From assembly GCA_902765735.1 (NCBI GenBank), contig CACXBB010000014.1, forward strand, positions 1 to 45,158: a stretch of DNA of 45,158 nucleotides, in the 5' to 3' direction. This document shows, one piece after another, positions 8,588-17,699 of this stretch. Each line of letters starts with the position of its first letter. Positions within the stretch are counted from its first letter, which is position 1. The stretch comes from an uncultured Eubacteriales bacterium. Its GTDB lineage: Bacteria > Bacillota > Clostridia > Christensenellales > Aristaeellaceae. A model generated the notes under the pieces. That model did no database searches, was not told the DNA's origin, and worked only from the letters and a program-made list of their open reading frames with translations. The position numbers and the translations under genes are program-made.

Positions 8588-9507
8588 TGAAGCGAAGCGT
8601 CATCGACATACTGGACCTGACCCTCGAGGAGATCGAGGGCCTGCTGGACACGGCCCAGGACATCATCGCCAACCCGGACAAGTACGCCCGCGCCTGCGCC
8701 CGAAAGAAGCTGGCGACGCTGTTCTTCGAGCCCTCCACCCGCACGCGGCTGAGCTTTGAGGCGGCCATGTACGAGCTGGGCGGCAGTGTGCTGTCGGTGA
8801 CGGACGCGGCCTCCTCCTCCGCCGCCAAGGGCGAGAGCGTGGCCGACACCGCCAAGACCGTCAGCTGCTACGCGGACATCATCGCCATGCGCCACCCCAA
8901 GGAGGGCGCGGCGCTGGTGGCGGCCCACAGCGCCGCCATACCGGTGATCAACGCCGGCGACGGCGGCCACTGTCACCCCACCCAGACCATGGCGGACCTT
9001 TTGACCATCCGCCGCGAGAAGGGCGCGTTCAGCGACCTGACCATCGGCCTGTGCGGCGACCTCAAGTTCGGCCGCACGGTGCACAGCCTCATCAACGCCA
9101 TGGCCCGCTACCCGGGCAACCGCTTCGTGCTGATCTCCCCGGAGGAACTGAAGCTGCCCAGCTACGTCAAGAAGGACGTGCTGGCGAAGAACGGCATCCC
9201 CTACACCCAGACCACCAGCCTGGAAAAGGCCATGCCCGAGCTGGACGTATTGTACATGACCCGCGTGCAGCGGGAGCGCTTCTTCAACGAGGAGGACTAC
9301 CTGCGCTTAAAGGACAGCTACATCCTCGACATGCAGAAGCTCAGGACCGCCAAGCCCGACCTGTGCGTGATGCACCCCCTGCCCCGCGTCAACGAGATCG
9401 CCGTGGAGGTGGACGACGACCCCCGCGCCTGCTACTTCAAGCAGGTTTTGAACGGCAAGTACATGCGCATGGCGCTGATCCTTAAGCTGCTGGAGGTAGA
9501 AGTATGA
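8584..9507 (+). CDS. pyrB: Aspartate carbamoyltransferase catalytic subunit
   Basis: Joins carbamoyl phosphate to aspartate, step 2 of the pathway. The protein has 307 residues. The carbamoyl-phosphate signature [14 protein letters not shown] lies at residues 47-60 (S51, T52, R53, T54), and HPLPRVNEI closes the active site. GGAGG at 8574-8578 serves the start, and the gene overlaps both neighbours by 4 bases. The pyrI gene that follows predicts an allosteric enteric-type holoenzyme. Confidence 0.97.
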   Translation: MMKRSVIDILDLTLEEIEGLLDTAQDIIANPDKYARACARKKLATLFFEPSTRTRLSFEAAMYELGGSVLSVTDAASSSAAKGESVADTAKTVSCYADIIAMRHPKEGAALVAAHSAAIPVINAGDGGHCHPTQTMADLLTIRREKGAFSDLTIGLCGDLKFGRTVHSLINAMARYPGNRFVLISPEELKLPSYVKKDVLAKNGIPYTQTTSLEKAMPELDVLYMTRVQRERFFNEEDYLRLKDSYILDMQKLRTAKPDLCVMHPLPRVNEIAVEVDDDPRACYFKQVLNGKYMRMALILKLLEVEV

Positions 9508-9926
9508 ACATTGACGCCATACAGAACGGCATCGTCATCGACCACATCACCGCCGGGCGGGGCATGCGCCTCTACGAGCTGTTGGGCCTGGACGCGCTGG
9601 ACGTGTCCGTCGCCCTCATCAAGAACGCCGTCAGCCACCGAAACGGCGGGGTCGGCAAGAAGGACATCATCAAGATCGACTCCGACATCGCCATCAACTT
9701 CGACGTGCTGGGCTTCGTGGACCCCGGCGTCACCGTGAACATCATCCGGGACGGCCAACTCGTCGAAAAGCGGCGCATCGACATGCCCGAGCGGCTCACC
9801 AACGTCATCCGCTGCAAAAACCCCCGCTGCATCACCTCCACCGAGCGCGCCATCGACCACGTGTTCAAGCTCACCGACCGGCGGAACAAGGTGTATCGGT
9901 GCATCTACTGCGAGACGAAGGCGTAG
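9504..9926 (+). CDS. pyrI: Aspartate carbamoyltransferase regulatory subunit
   Basis: This 140-residue protein binds nucleotides and docks to PyrB through a zinc site. The N-terminal allosteric domain (residues 1-100) is followed by a zinc domain with all four ligands, C104, C109, C133 and C136 (CKNPRC and CIYC). PyrI in the operon means feedback control by nucleotides at enzyme level in addition to the PyrR-type leader. No terminator is visible after it; the next promoter starts 13 bases downstream. Confidence 0.96.
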   Translation: MNIDAIQNGIVIDHITAGRGMRLYELLGLDALDVSVALIKNAVSHRNGGVGKKDIIKIDSDIAINFDVLGFVDPGVTVNIIRDGQLVEKRRIDMPERLTNVIRCKNPRCITSTERAIDHVFKLTDRRNKVYRCIYCETKA

Positions 9927-9939
9927 GCGTGGCACTTCC

Positions 9940-9968
9940 TTGACACGCCTCCCGTTTCTATGTATAAT
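9940..9968 (+). promoter_or_regulatory. Consensus sigma-A promoter
   Basis: TTGACA (9940-9945), a 17-base spacer and TATAAT (9963-9968). It starts a new transcript for the acyltransferase and thioesterase genes immediately after pyrI. Confidence 0.88.
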
Positions 9969-10005
9969 GCAGGCATGGCATTTGTTGTGAGGAGATGGAC
10001 GGACC

Positions 10006-11166
10006 ATGGCACAGCGCGCAACCCAACGCCCCGGCAGGGCCGAGCAGCTGCAGTTTTTGCGGTTTCTGGCGTTCTGCCTGGTGTACATCTGGCACGCGGA
10101 CGACTGGACCTTCGGCTTCTTTTCCGGGGGCGTCGGGGCCGCCTGCGCGGTGTCCTTCTTCTTTATGCTCAGCGGGCTGGTCACCGGCTATACCCACTTT
10201 GACGACCCTGTCGCCGTCACCCCCCGCGCCGTCGGACGGTACATGTGGCGCAAGATCAGAAAGCTCTACCCGCTCTACATATTTACGATGCTGTTCGCCG
10301 TGACCTCCTCCAAGATCCCGAAGCTGGTGGCTCAGCACGACTTCGAGGCCCTGAGGGAGCCGCTCAAGCTGCTCTTGCGCAACGCGCTGATGATACAGTC
10401 CTGGTTCCCCGCGGACTACTTCTCCTACAACGGCGTGGGCTGGTTCATCTCCGCGATGATCTTCATGTACCTGCTCACGCTGCCTCTGCTGGCGCTGGCG
10501 GGCAAAATCCGGCGCTCGAAGCGGCCCGCGGCGGGCTTGTGCGGCCTGATCGCGGGGTTTTCGCTGGCAGCGACACTCTACTGCTACCTGATGCGCGGCG
10601 AGATGTGGGAGTTCTTCGAATACGTGTTCCCCGTGGCCCGCATGTGGGAGTACGCCATCGGCATCTGCCTGGGCTTCTTGACCCGGCTCATACGGGATCG
10701 GTCCCCCCAGCCCCGGCCCGCGCGGCGCCTGCTGTTGACGCTGGCGGAGGTCGCGGTGTTCGCCCTGTGGATCGCCATGCCCTACGCGCCGTATCAGCAG
10801 TGGTCCCTCACCATCGCCCGGTGGCTTCTGCCCAACGCGTTGCTGCTTTTGACCTTCGCCGTCGGCGAGGGCGGGCTGTCCCGCGTGTTCAGGGCGCGGC
10901 CGCTGGTGGCGCTGGGGGATCTGTCCTTTGAGTGCTTCCTGCTGCACGGCCTGATCATCAACCGCTACACCAAGGACTTCGCCGCCCTGCAGGGCGGGCG
11001 GGCCGGCAACGCCCTGCGGCAGACCCGCCAGGCGGGCGAGACCCTCACCCGGTCAAGCGCCCTGGGGAACGCCTTCAACCTGCTGTTCTGCCTGATGCTC
11101 ACGCTGATGCTGGCCCGGCTGATCCATGGAGCGAAACGGCCGGAGCGCCTCGCTTCACCGAAGTAA
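10006..11166 (+). CDS. Acyltransferase family 3 membrane protein
   Basis: The 386-residue polytopic membrane protein has about ten hydrophobic segments. The N terminus, EQLQFLRFLAFCLVYIWHAD, carries the His typical of the OafA/YrhL acyltransferase-3 family, and RKIRKLYPLY plus SFECFLLHGLI match the later family segments. Such enzymes O-acylate envelope polysaccharides or other surface molecules; the acceptor here is unknown. GAGGAG at 9989 serves ATG 10006. The thioesterase gene follows 36 bases later, probably in the same transcript. Confidence 0.85.
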   Translation: MAQRATQRPGRAEQLQFLRFLAFCLVYIWHADDWTFGFFSGGVGAACAVSFFFMLSGLVTGYTHFDDPVAVTPRAVGRYMWRKIRKLYPLYIFTMLFAVTSSKIPKLVAQHDFEALREPLKLLLRNALMIQSWFPADYFSYNGVGWFISAMIFMYLLTLPLLALAGKIRRSKRPAAGLCGLIAGFSLAATLYCYLMRGEMWEFFEYVFPVARMWEYAIGICLGFLTRLIRDRSPQPRPARRLLLTLAEVAVFALWIAMPYAPYQQWSLTIARWLLPNALLLLTFAVGEGGLSRVFRARPLVALGDLSFECFLLHGLIINRYTKDFAALQGGRAGNALRQTRQAGETLTRSSALGNAFNLLFCLMLTLMLARLIHGAKRPERLASPK

Positions 11167-11202
11167 AACCCATTGACTGTCACATATGACACGGAGGACA
11201 CC

Positions 11203-11646
11203 ATGCCCGATATCACCACCAGCGTACAGATCGTGCTGCCCCAGCACTGCAACGGCTACAAGAAGCCCCGCCTGTTCGGCGGACAGATGATGGCCTGGAT
11301 TGACATCGTGGGGGCGGTGGCCGCCCGGCGCTACACCCAGCGGGCGGTGACCACGGTGTGCATCGAGAACCTGACCTTCCTGAACCCCGCCTACCTCAAC
11401 GACACCGTGGTGCAGGAGGCCCAGGTGACCTGGACCGGCAACACGTCCCTCGAGGTGCGGGTGGACAGCTACGTGGAGCAGCTCGACGGCACGCGCAAGC
11501 GGGTCAACCGGGCCTACGCGGTGTTCGTGGCCCTCGACGACCACGACAAGCCCACGCCCGTGCCCCCCTTCACCCCCGCGACCGACGCCGAAAAGCAGGA
11601 GTACGCCGCCGCGCTGGAGCGCCGACGGTTGCGTCTGGGGCGGTGA
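11203..11646 (+). CDS. Hotdog-fold acyl-CoA thioesterase
   Basis: ATG 11203 follows CGGAGGAC closely and gives 147 residues. The YciA/BACH-type layout is visible: LFGGQMMAWIDIVGAVAARR (helix with the catalytic Asp), then AVTTVCIENLTFLNP, the hotdog strand of acyl-CoA hydrolases. It probably hydrolyses acyl-CoA in the cytosol. Pairing with an acyltransferase suggests, but does not show, a common acyl metabolism. Confidence 0.85.
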   Translation: MPDITTSVQIVLPQHCNGYKKPRLFGGQMMAWIDIVGAVAARRYTQRAVTTVCIENLTFLNPAYLNDTVVQEAQVTWTGNTSLEVRVDSYVEQLDGTRKRVNRAYAVFVALDDHDKPTPVPPFTPATDAEKQEYAAALERRRLRLGR

Positions 11647-12185
11647 GGCAGGGAGTAGGCAGTAGGGAGCAGGGGTTACGACCTCTCAGTCACAGCCTGC
11701 GGCTGTGCCAGCTCCCCTGGAAGGGGAGCCAAGGCTGCCGCGCGGATTGTCGTAGGGGCGCTTCCGCGCTTGCGCCTGCCCCCATCGCCCGTAACCCCAC
11801 CCTCGTCGTAGGGGCGATGCCCCATCGCCCGAAACCCCCGTCGTCGTAGGGGTGATGCCCTCATCGCCCGGAACCCATTCCCGTCGTAGGGGCGATGCCC
11901 TCATCGCCCGCAACCCCATCCCCGTCGTAGGGGCGGCGATGCGCCGCCCGCCCGAGCCTTCCCGTTGAGGGGAAGGTGGATTTCGGTAAAATTGCCTGCA
12001 ATTTTGCCGAAAGACGGATGAGGTGGAATCGATTGCCCGTAATGCTGACATCACCCCGGGCGGGCGCCGAATCGGCGCCCCTACGATGGGTATGCACATG
12101 CCTTCCCCTTCAGGGGAAGGTGGATTGCGCGAAGCGCAAGACGGAAGAGGTCGTCACCCCTACTCCCTATTCCCTACTCCCTCAA
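11647..12185 (+). repeat. Mosaic of intergenic hairpin repeats (540 bases, non-coding)
   Basis: The outer arms are purine-rich GGGAGTAGG-type sequence at 11650-11675 and its complement at 12155-12182. Inside come, in order, a GACCTCTCAGTCA repeat (11680-11735), five copies of a CGTCGTAGGGGCGATG...CATCGCCCG unit (11750-11953, one every 35-50 bases), a long GC-rich unit at 12053-12086 and a reversed CCTTCCCC...GGAAGAGGTC repeat (12100-12152). No credible coding sequence is present. The ribosome site of the MATE gene follows directly. Confidence 0.8.
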
Positions 12186-12209
12186 TCCCCACCCAAAGGA
12201 AGCGATCCC

Positions 12210-13577
12210 ATGGCCCTGCGCGCCGCCTCGACCCGGGACATGACCCGCGGCCCCATCCTCCGGCAGATCCTGCTGTTTTCGCTGCCGCTGATGCTGGGCA
12301 ACGTGTTTCAGATGCTGTACAACACGGTGGACAGCGTGGTGGTGGGCAACTTCGTTGGCAAGGAGGCCCTGGCCGCGGTGGGCGCGACGGCGCTGATCGT
12401 GAACATGATGGTGTTCTTCTTCAACGGCTTCTCCATCGGCGCGGGGGTGGTGATCGCCCGGCACTTCGGTGCCCGGGACCATGAGCGGCTGCACACCGCC
12501 ATCGAGACCACCATGGCCGTGACCTTCATACTCTGCGCGGCGTTCACGGCGCTGGGGCTCATACTGGTGCGGCCCATGCTCCGGCTGATGGCCACGCCGG
12601 AGGACGTGTTCGAGGACGCGGTGACCTATCTGACCATCTACTTCTACGGTTTCTCGGGGCTTCTGATCTACAACATGGGCAGCGGCATACTGCGGGCCGT
12701 GGGCGACACCACCCGCCCGCTTTTGTTTCTGATCCTCACGAGCCTTCTGAACATCGCGCTGGACCTGGCCTTCGTGATCGGCCTCAAGGCCGGCATCGCG
12801 GGGGTGGCCTGGGCTACGATCATCTCCCAGCTCATCTCCGCCATACTGACCCTCCGGCTCTTGACCCGCTCGGACGACATCTACCGGCTGGTGTGGCGGG
12901 ACCTGTCCGTCGATGCCGCCGTGCTCAAGCGCATCGTCGCCGTGGGGCTCCCGGCGGGGCTCCAGTCGGTCGTCACGGCGTTTTCCAACATATTTGTGCA
13001 GTCCTACATTAACTTCTTCGGCTCCGGCTGCATGGCGGGCTGGAGCTGCTACAACAAGGTGGACCAGTTCATCATGCTGCCCATGCAATCCACCGCCATG
13101 GCCGCCACCACCTTCGTCAGCCAGAACATCGGGGCGAAGCAGAACCGGCGGGCGCACCGCGGCACGGTGGCCGCTATCGGCCTGTCCATGGCCATCACCG
13201 GCGGGGTGGGGCTGCTCATCATGGTGTTCGCCGTGCCCGCGGTGAAGCTTTTCAGCCCCGATCCCGTCGTGATCGATTTCGGCGTGCTGTTCATACGCGC
13301 CAACACGCTGTTTCTGCTGTTCAACTGCGTCAACCACACCCTCGCCGGGGCGCTGCGGGGCCGCGGGGATTCCCGGGGACCCATGGCGATCATGCTGCTG
13401 TCCTTCGTGGCCATCCGGCAGGTCTACCTGTTCGTGCTCACGCGCTACATCGTCAACACCCCCTTCTGGGTGGGCTTCGGCTACCCCGTGGGCTGGATGT
13501 GCTGCTTTGTGATCGAGGTGGGGTATTACATCCTCAAGTGGGGCCGCAGGATACATATAGAGGAAGGGACGTCATAA
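12210..13577 (+). CDS. MATE family multidrug/cation efflux transporter
   Basis: A 455-residue protein with twelve hydrophobic segments in the two-bundle MATE layout. The start ILRQILLFSLPLMLGNVFQM and the motif TVDSVVVGNFVGKEALAAVG are diagnostic, and a related motif recurs in the second half (YNKVDQFIMLPMQS). It would export cationic drugs or metabolites in exchange for Na+ or H+. ATG 12210 is preceded by AAAGGAAG and gives the usual N terminus. The stop codon lies in the loop of a terminator-like hairpin. Confidence 0.92.
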   Translation: MALRAASTRDMTRGPILRQILLFSLPLMLGNVFQMLYNTVDSVVVGNFVGKEALAAVGATALIVNMMVFFFNGFSIGAGVVIARHFGARDHERLHTAIETTMAVTFILCAAFTALGLILVRPMLRLMATPEDVFEDAVTYLTIYFYGFSGLLIYNMGSGILRAVGDTTRPLLFLILTSLLNIALDLAFVIGLKAGIAGVAWATIISQLISAILTLRLLTRSDDIYRLVWRDLSVDAAVLKRIVAVGLPAGLQSVVTAFSNIFVQSYINFFGSGCMAGWSCYNKVDQFIMLPMQSTAMAATTFVSQNIGAKQNRRAHRGTVAAIGLSMAITGGVGLLIMVFAVPAVKLFSPDPVVIDFGVLFIRANTLFLLFNCVNHTLAGALRGRGDSRGPMAIMLLSFVAIRQVYLFVLTRYIVNTPFWVGFGYPVGWMCCFVIEVGYYILKWGRRIHIEEGTS

Positions 13578-13588
13578 AGGCGTCCCTT
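13564..13588 (+). terminator. Hairpin over the MATE stop codon
   Basis: AAGGGACG (13564-13571) pairs with CGTCCCTT (13581-13588). The loop holds the MATE stop codon. The T tract is weak (CCTTTT), so termination is probably partial. Its last two bases are also the first two of the next -35 box. Confidence 0.55.
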
Positions 13589-13615
13589 GACCTTTTGGGA
13601 AAACTGGCGTATACT
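13587..13615 (+). promoter_or_regulatory. Sigma-A promoter of the TIM-barrel gene
   Basis: TTGACC (13587-13592), a 17-base spacer and TATACT (13610-13615). It directly abuts the hairpin that ends the MATE gene. Confidence 0.75.
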
Positions 13616-13655
13616 GATGGTATACAGTTCAGAATATGGAAAAACGAGGGATTCA

Positions 13656-14432
13656 ATGATTCCAATCGGCATATGCACCGATTTTACCAACCTGCCCGAC
13701 GCCCACGCGCTGGGCTACGATTTCATGGAGATTCCGCTGGACGCGCTCTCGGCGCTGTCGGACGCCTACTTTGAAGAATTCGCCGCCTGGTGCGCGGGCA
13801 GCGGCGTGCGGGTGCAGGCGGTGAACCATATGCTGCCGGAGGGGCTGAACATCGTGGGGCAGGACGTGCGGGCCCCGGAGCTGCATGCCTACCTGTCCCG
13901 GGCCTTTGAGCGCTGCCGGCGGCTGAAGGTGCGGGTGGTGACCCTGGACGCCGCCCTTGAACGCGCGGTGCCGGAGGGCTTCGACTACCCCATGGCCTGG
14001 CGGCAGCTGGGCAACTTCCTGCGGCTGTGCCAGGGCCACGCAAGGGAGTGCGGCCTGGTGATCGCCGCGGAGCCCCTCAGAAAGACCGACTGCAACCTTA
14101 TGAACCTGGTGTCCGAGGCTACGCTGCTGTCGGGGCTGTTGCAGTTAGGCAACGTGGGCGTGGCGGCCAACACCGGCACCATGGCCATGGCCGCCGAACC
14201 GGTGACTGCGCTTACGCAGACCGGCAACACCCTCTGCCACGTGCACGTGGAGCACCCCCTCACCCGCCGCATGCCCCGGGAGGGCGACGGCGAGGACTAC
14301 TTCAAGCTGATGCGCGTCCTGAAGCGGCAGGGCTACGCCGGCGGGGTCAGCGTGGTTTACGACAAAGCCGTTGATTTTGTCGGAGATGCGAGGGCCGCAT
14401 TGATTTGTCTGAGGGAAGCACAGAGGAATTGA
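13656..14432 (+). CDS. Sugar-phosphate isomerase/epimerase-like TIM-barrel protein
   Basis: The 258-residue protein resembles the xylose-isomerase-like TIM barrel (AP endonuclease 2 superfamily). It begins IPIGICTDFTNLPDAHALGYDF, has VIAAEPLRKTDCNLMN with the family's metal-binding Glu in the middle, and ends with HVHVEHP and a YAGGVSVVYD strand. These proteins isomerise or epimerise sugars or polyols; the substrate is not deducible. ATG 13656, preceded by GAGGG, starts at the first barrel strand; upstream in-frame codons lie over the promoter and are excluded. Confidence 0.78.
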   Translation: MIPIGICTDFTNLPDAHALGYDFMEIPLDALSALSDAYFEEFAAWCAGSGVRVQAVNHMLPEGLNIVGQDVRAPELHAYLSRAFERCRRLKVRVVTLDAALERAVPEGFDYPMAWRQLGNFLRLCQGHARECGLVIAAEPLRKTDCNLMNLVSEATLLSGLLQLGNVGVAANTGTMAMAAEPVTALTQTGNTLCHVHVEHPLTRRMPREGDGEDYFKLMRVLKRQGYAGGVSVVYDKAVDFVGDARAALICLREAQRN

Positions 14433-14564
14433 GAATTGAATAATTGAGAATTGAGAATTATAGAATGCCCGGACGATAGGGCTCCAGTCGATTTGGGAAT
14501 CAGAGAAATCCGTCAGGATTTCCACAACCATTTTCAATTCTCCATTCTCAATTCTCAATTATAG
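14425..14564 (+). repeat. AT-rich inverted intergenic element
   Basis: The left arm of AATTGAG units (14428-14463) is matched by the complementary arm of CTCAATT units (14530-14563), with about 65 unique bases between. It is the AT-rich counterpart of the purine arms flanking other gaps here. The left arm overlaps the stop codon of the preceding gene. Nothing in it codes. Confidence 0.75.
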
Positions 14565-14593
14565 GTATAACCACCCCAAGGGAGGGCTCTTAT

Positions 14594-15964
14594 TTGAACA
14601 TCATCATCGTCGGAAACGGCAAGGTGGGCTACACCCTTGCGCAATATCTGTCGAAGGACGGCCACGACGTGACGGTCATGGACGTGAGCCAGCAGGCGCT
14701 TCTGCGGGCCAGCGAGACGCTGGACGTGATGTGCGTGCGGGGCAACGGCGCCAACGTGAAGGTGCTGATCGAGGCGGGCGTGGAGAACGCGGACGTCATC
14801 GTCGCCGTCACGGGCAACGACGAGCAAAACATGGTTTGCTGTCTGGCGGCGAAGCAGCTGGGCGCGAAATACTCCATCGCCCGCATCCGCGACCCGGAGT
14901 ACACCGAGAGCCTGACGCTTCTGCAAAAGAAGCTGGACATCGACATGGTGATCAACCCGGAGCGCGCCACGGCGCAGGAGATCTCGCGGCTGTTGCGCTT
15001 CCCCTTCGCCATCAACATCGAATCCTTCGCCCACGGGCGGGTGGAGATGGTGGAGTTCCGGGCGGAGAACACCGATCCGATACTGAACATGCCCCTGTCC
15101 CGGCTGCACAACCGCTTCCCGCACATACAGTTCACGGCGGTGCAGCGCAACGGCACGGCCTTCATCCCGGACGGCGCCAGCGTGCTGCTGCCCGGCGACC
15201 GGGTGTACGCCACCGGCGACCGGGAATCGGTAACCAAGTTCTTCAAGCACCTGGGCAAAGACACCCAGCGGCTGAAGTCGGCGCTGTTGATCGGCGGCGG
15301 CCACATCGCCTACTACCTGGCGAAGATCATCGCGGGCATGGGCGTGTACATGCGGCTTATAGAGATCGACGAGAAGAAGTGCCTCAGGCTGTCGGAGCAG
15401 CTCGACAACGTGATGGTCATCTGCGCCGACGGCACCGACCAGGAGGTGCTGGAGTCCGAGAACGTGGCCGACTGCGGCGCGCTGATCTGCCTGACGGACC
15501 GGGACGAGGAGAACCTGATCACCGGCCTGTACGGCGCGAGGCGCGGCGTGCGCAAGGTGATCGTGAAGGTCAACCGCACCAACGCGATGGACGTGATGGG
15601 CGACCTGGGCATCGACTGCGCCGTCAGCCCCAAGCTGACCACCGCCAACGTGATCCTGCGCTCCGTGCGCGCGCTGAACAACTCCCGAAACTCCGTGGTG
15701 GAGAAGGTCTACTACATGCTGGGCGGGTCCGTCGAGGCCTACGAGTTCACCGCGCTGGAGGGCGCGCCCTATCTGAACATCCCCCTGAACCAGTTGAAGA
15801 TCCGCAAGGGCATACTGGTGTCCGTGCTGGTGCGGGACCGCAAGTCCATCATCCCCTTCGGCTCGGATCACATCGAGGCCGGGGACACGGTGATCCTCAC
15901 CGCCCGGGCCGGCACGGTCGTGAACCTGGAGGATGCGTTCGACATTGAGGGTTTGAAGAAATGA
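14594..15964 (+). CDS. trkA: Trk potassium uptake regulator TrkA
   Basis: This 456-residue cytosolic ring protein gates TrkH. It has two RCK modules in tandem, each with a Rossmann nucleotide site: MNIIIVGNGKVGYTLAQYL at residue 1 and ALLIGGGHIAYYLA near residue 230, each followed by a TrkA-C domain. The start is TTG 14594, chosen because GGAGGG lies 7 bases upstream and the Rossmann strand must begin there. It overlaps trkH by 4 bases. Confidence 0.95.
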   Translation: MNIIIVGNGKVGYTLAQYLSKDGHDVTVMDVSQQALLRASETLDVMCVRGNGANVKVLIEAGVENADVIVAVTGNDEQNMVCCLAAKQLGAKYSIARIRDPEYTESLTLLQKKLDIDMVINPERATAQEISRLLRFPFAINIESFAHGRVEMVEFRAENTDPILNMPLSRLHNRFPHIQFTAVQRNGTAFIPDGASVLLPGDRVYATGDRESVTKFFKHLGKDTQRLKSALLIGGGHIAYYLAKIIAGMGVYMRLIEIDEKKCLRLSEQLDNVMVICADGTDQEVLESENVADCGALICLTDRDEENLITGLYGARRGVRKVIVKVNRTNAMDVMGDLGIDCAVSPKLTTANVILRSVRALNNSRNSVVEKVYYMLGGSVEAYEFTALEGAPYLNIPLNQLKIRKGILVSVLVRDRKSIIPFGSDHIEAGDTVILTARAGTVVNLEDAFDIEGLKK

Positions 15965-17442
15965 ACAAGCGATTGACATTTCATCTGATCGGCAACGTGG
16001 TGCGCATGGCGGGGGCGCTGATGGCGCTGCCGCTGATCGTATCGCTGATCTACGGCGGCTCGGACGCCATGCCGATACTGATCTCCATGGCCATCACCCT
16101 CGCGGCGGGCTTCGCGCTGGCGCTGATCCGGCCCCGGCGGGACTTCCTGCGGGCCCGGGAGGGCTTCGCGGTGGTGGCGTTCAGCTGGATACTGGTATCC
16201 TTCTTCGGAGGGCTGCCCTTCTACTTCAGCGGCTACATCCCCTCGCTGGTGGACTGCTTCTTTGAGACGGTGTCCGGCTTCACCACCACCGGCGCGACCA
16301 TCATCCGGGACGTGGAGGCGCTGCCCAAGGGCCTGCTGTTCTGGCGCAGCTTTACCCACTGGGCCGGCGGCATGGGCGTGCTGGTGCTGTCGCTGGCGCT
16401 GATCCCCAAGATGGGCGCGCGCTCGATCCACCTGATGCGGGCGGAGTCCCCGGGTCCCTCCACGGACAAGCTGGTGCCCCGGGTGGCCAACAACGCCAAG
16501 ATACTCTACGCCATCTACGGCGGGCTGTCGGTGCTGATGGTGATCGCCCTTCTGTGCTGCGGCCTCAACCTGTACGACGCGCTGGTGCACATGTTCGGCG
16601 CGGCGGGCACCGGCGGCTTCGGCACCTACGGCAACTCCATCGCCCACTGGAACTCGGCGGCGGTGGACGTGGTGGTCGGCATCTTCATGGCGCTGTTCGG
16701 CGTGAACTTTTCGCTGTACTACTTCATCCTCAAGCGCAACTGGCGCGCCGCGCTGGGCAACAGCGAGCTGAAGCTCTACTGGTGCATACTGCTGGGCGCG
16801 ACGGTGCTGATCGCCATCAACATCATGCCACGGGCGGCGCAGGGCTTCTATTCCATCGCCGACGGCGCCAAGCCGGGGGGCAACTTCCTCACGGCTCTGC
16901 GGTATTCCTTCTTCCAGGTGTCGTCGATCATGACCACCACCGGCTACGCCACCGCGGACTTCAACCGCTGGCCCCAGTTCTCCCGGGTGCTGCTGGTGGC
17001 CATCATGTTCATCGGCGCCTCGGCGGGCTCCACCGGCGGCGGCATCAAGGTCATCCGCGTGCAGCTCCTGATGAAGAGCATGATCCGCGACATCCGCCGC
17101 ACCGTGCACCCCAAGTCCGTCAACACCGTCAAGCTCGACGGCCACACCGTGGACGAAGGCATACTCTCCGGCGTGCAGGGGTTCTTCTTTGCCTACATGT
17201 TCGTGCTGTTCGTGTCCACGATCATCGTGTCGCTGGACGGCTTCTCCTTTGAGACCAACTTCACCGCCGTGGTGGCCACGCTTTCCAACATCGGGCCCGG
17301 CCTGGGTATGGTCGGCCCCACCGGGAACTTCGCCGCGTTCTCCGACCTGTCCAAGATCGTGCTGTCCATGTGCATGCTGATCGGCAGGCTCGAGGTGTTC
17401 CCGATATTGATGCTGGTAGCACCGAGCGCCTGGAGGAAATAG
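15961..17442 (+). CDS. trkH: Trk/Ktr potassium channel-like subunit TrkH
   Basis: The 493-residue membrane protein forms the K+ pore. The family's selectivity-filter-like segments are seen at GFTTTGATI, GTGGFGTYG, TTTGYATAD and NIGPGLGMV, with ASAGSTGGGIKVIR before the last repeat. The start overlaps trkA (ATGA), giving a two-gene operon. A repeat array follows the stop codon, and no classic terminator is seen. Confidence 0.95.
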   Translation: MNKRLTFHLIGNVVRMAGALMALPLIVSLIYGGSDAMPILISMAITLAAGFALALIRPRRDFLRAREGFAVVAFSWILVSFFGGLPFYFSGYIPSLVDCFFETVSGFTTTGATIIRDVEALPKGLLFWRSFTHWAGGMGVLVLSLALIPKMGARSIHLMRAESPGPSTDKLVPRVANNAKILYAIYGGLSVLMVIALLCCGLNLYDALVHMFGAAGTGGFGTYGNSIAHWNSAAVDVVVGIFMALFGVNFSLYYFILKRNWRAALGNSELKLYWCILLGATVLIAINIMPRAAQGFYSIADGAKPGGNFLTALRYSFFQVSSIMTTTGYATADFNRWPQFSRVLLVAIMFIGASAGSTGGGIKVIRVQLLMKSMIRDIRRTVHPKSVNTVKLDGHTVDEGILSGVQGFFFAYMFVLFVSTIIVSLDGFSFETNFTAVVATLSNIGPGLGMVGPTGNFAAFSDLSKIVLSMCMLIGRLEVFPILMLVAPSAWRK

Positions 17443-17660
17443 GGAGTAGGGAATAGGGGCTACGACCTCTTCCGTCACGCTTCGCGTGCCACCTTCCCCT
17501 GAAGGGGAAGGCTTTACGGACTCACCGTAGGGACGCCATTCATGACGTCCGCGGGAATCGCGCCCCCTCAGTCAGCTGCGCTGACAGCTCCCCCTACGCA
17601 GGGGAGCCTGCGCCCCCTCAGTCAGCTGCGCTGACAGCTCCCCCTACGCAGGGGAGCCTG
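17443..17660 (+). repeat. Intergenic repeats, including a perfect 50-bp tandem duplication
   Basis: A purine arm (GGGAGTAGGGAATAGGG, 17443-17458) leads into a GACCTCTTCCGTCA...GGGGAAGGC repeat (17464-17511). A CGTAGGGACG-type hairpin follows (17526-17555). Then a 50-base unit (CAGTCAGCTGCGCTGACAGC core) occurs twice without change at 17561-17610 and 17611-17660. No protein is encoded before miaA. Confidence 0.85.
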
Positions 17661-17699
17661 CGCCCCTGCGATGAATGAATCCCCTCGGGAGGAATGTCA

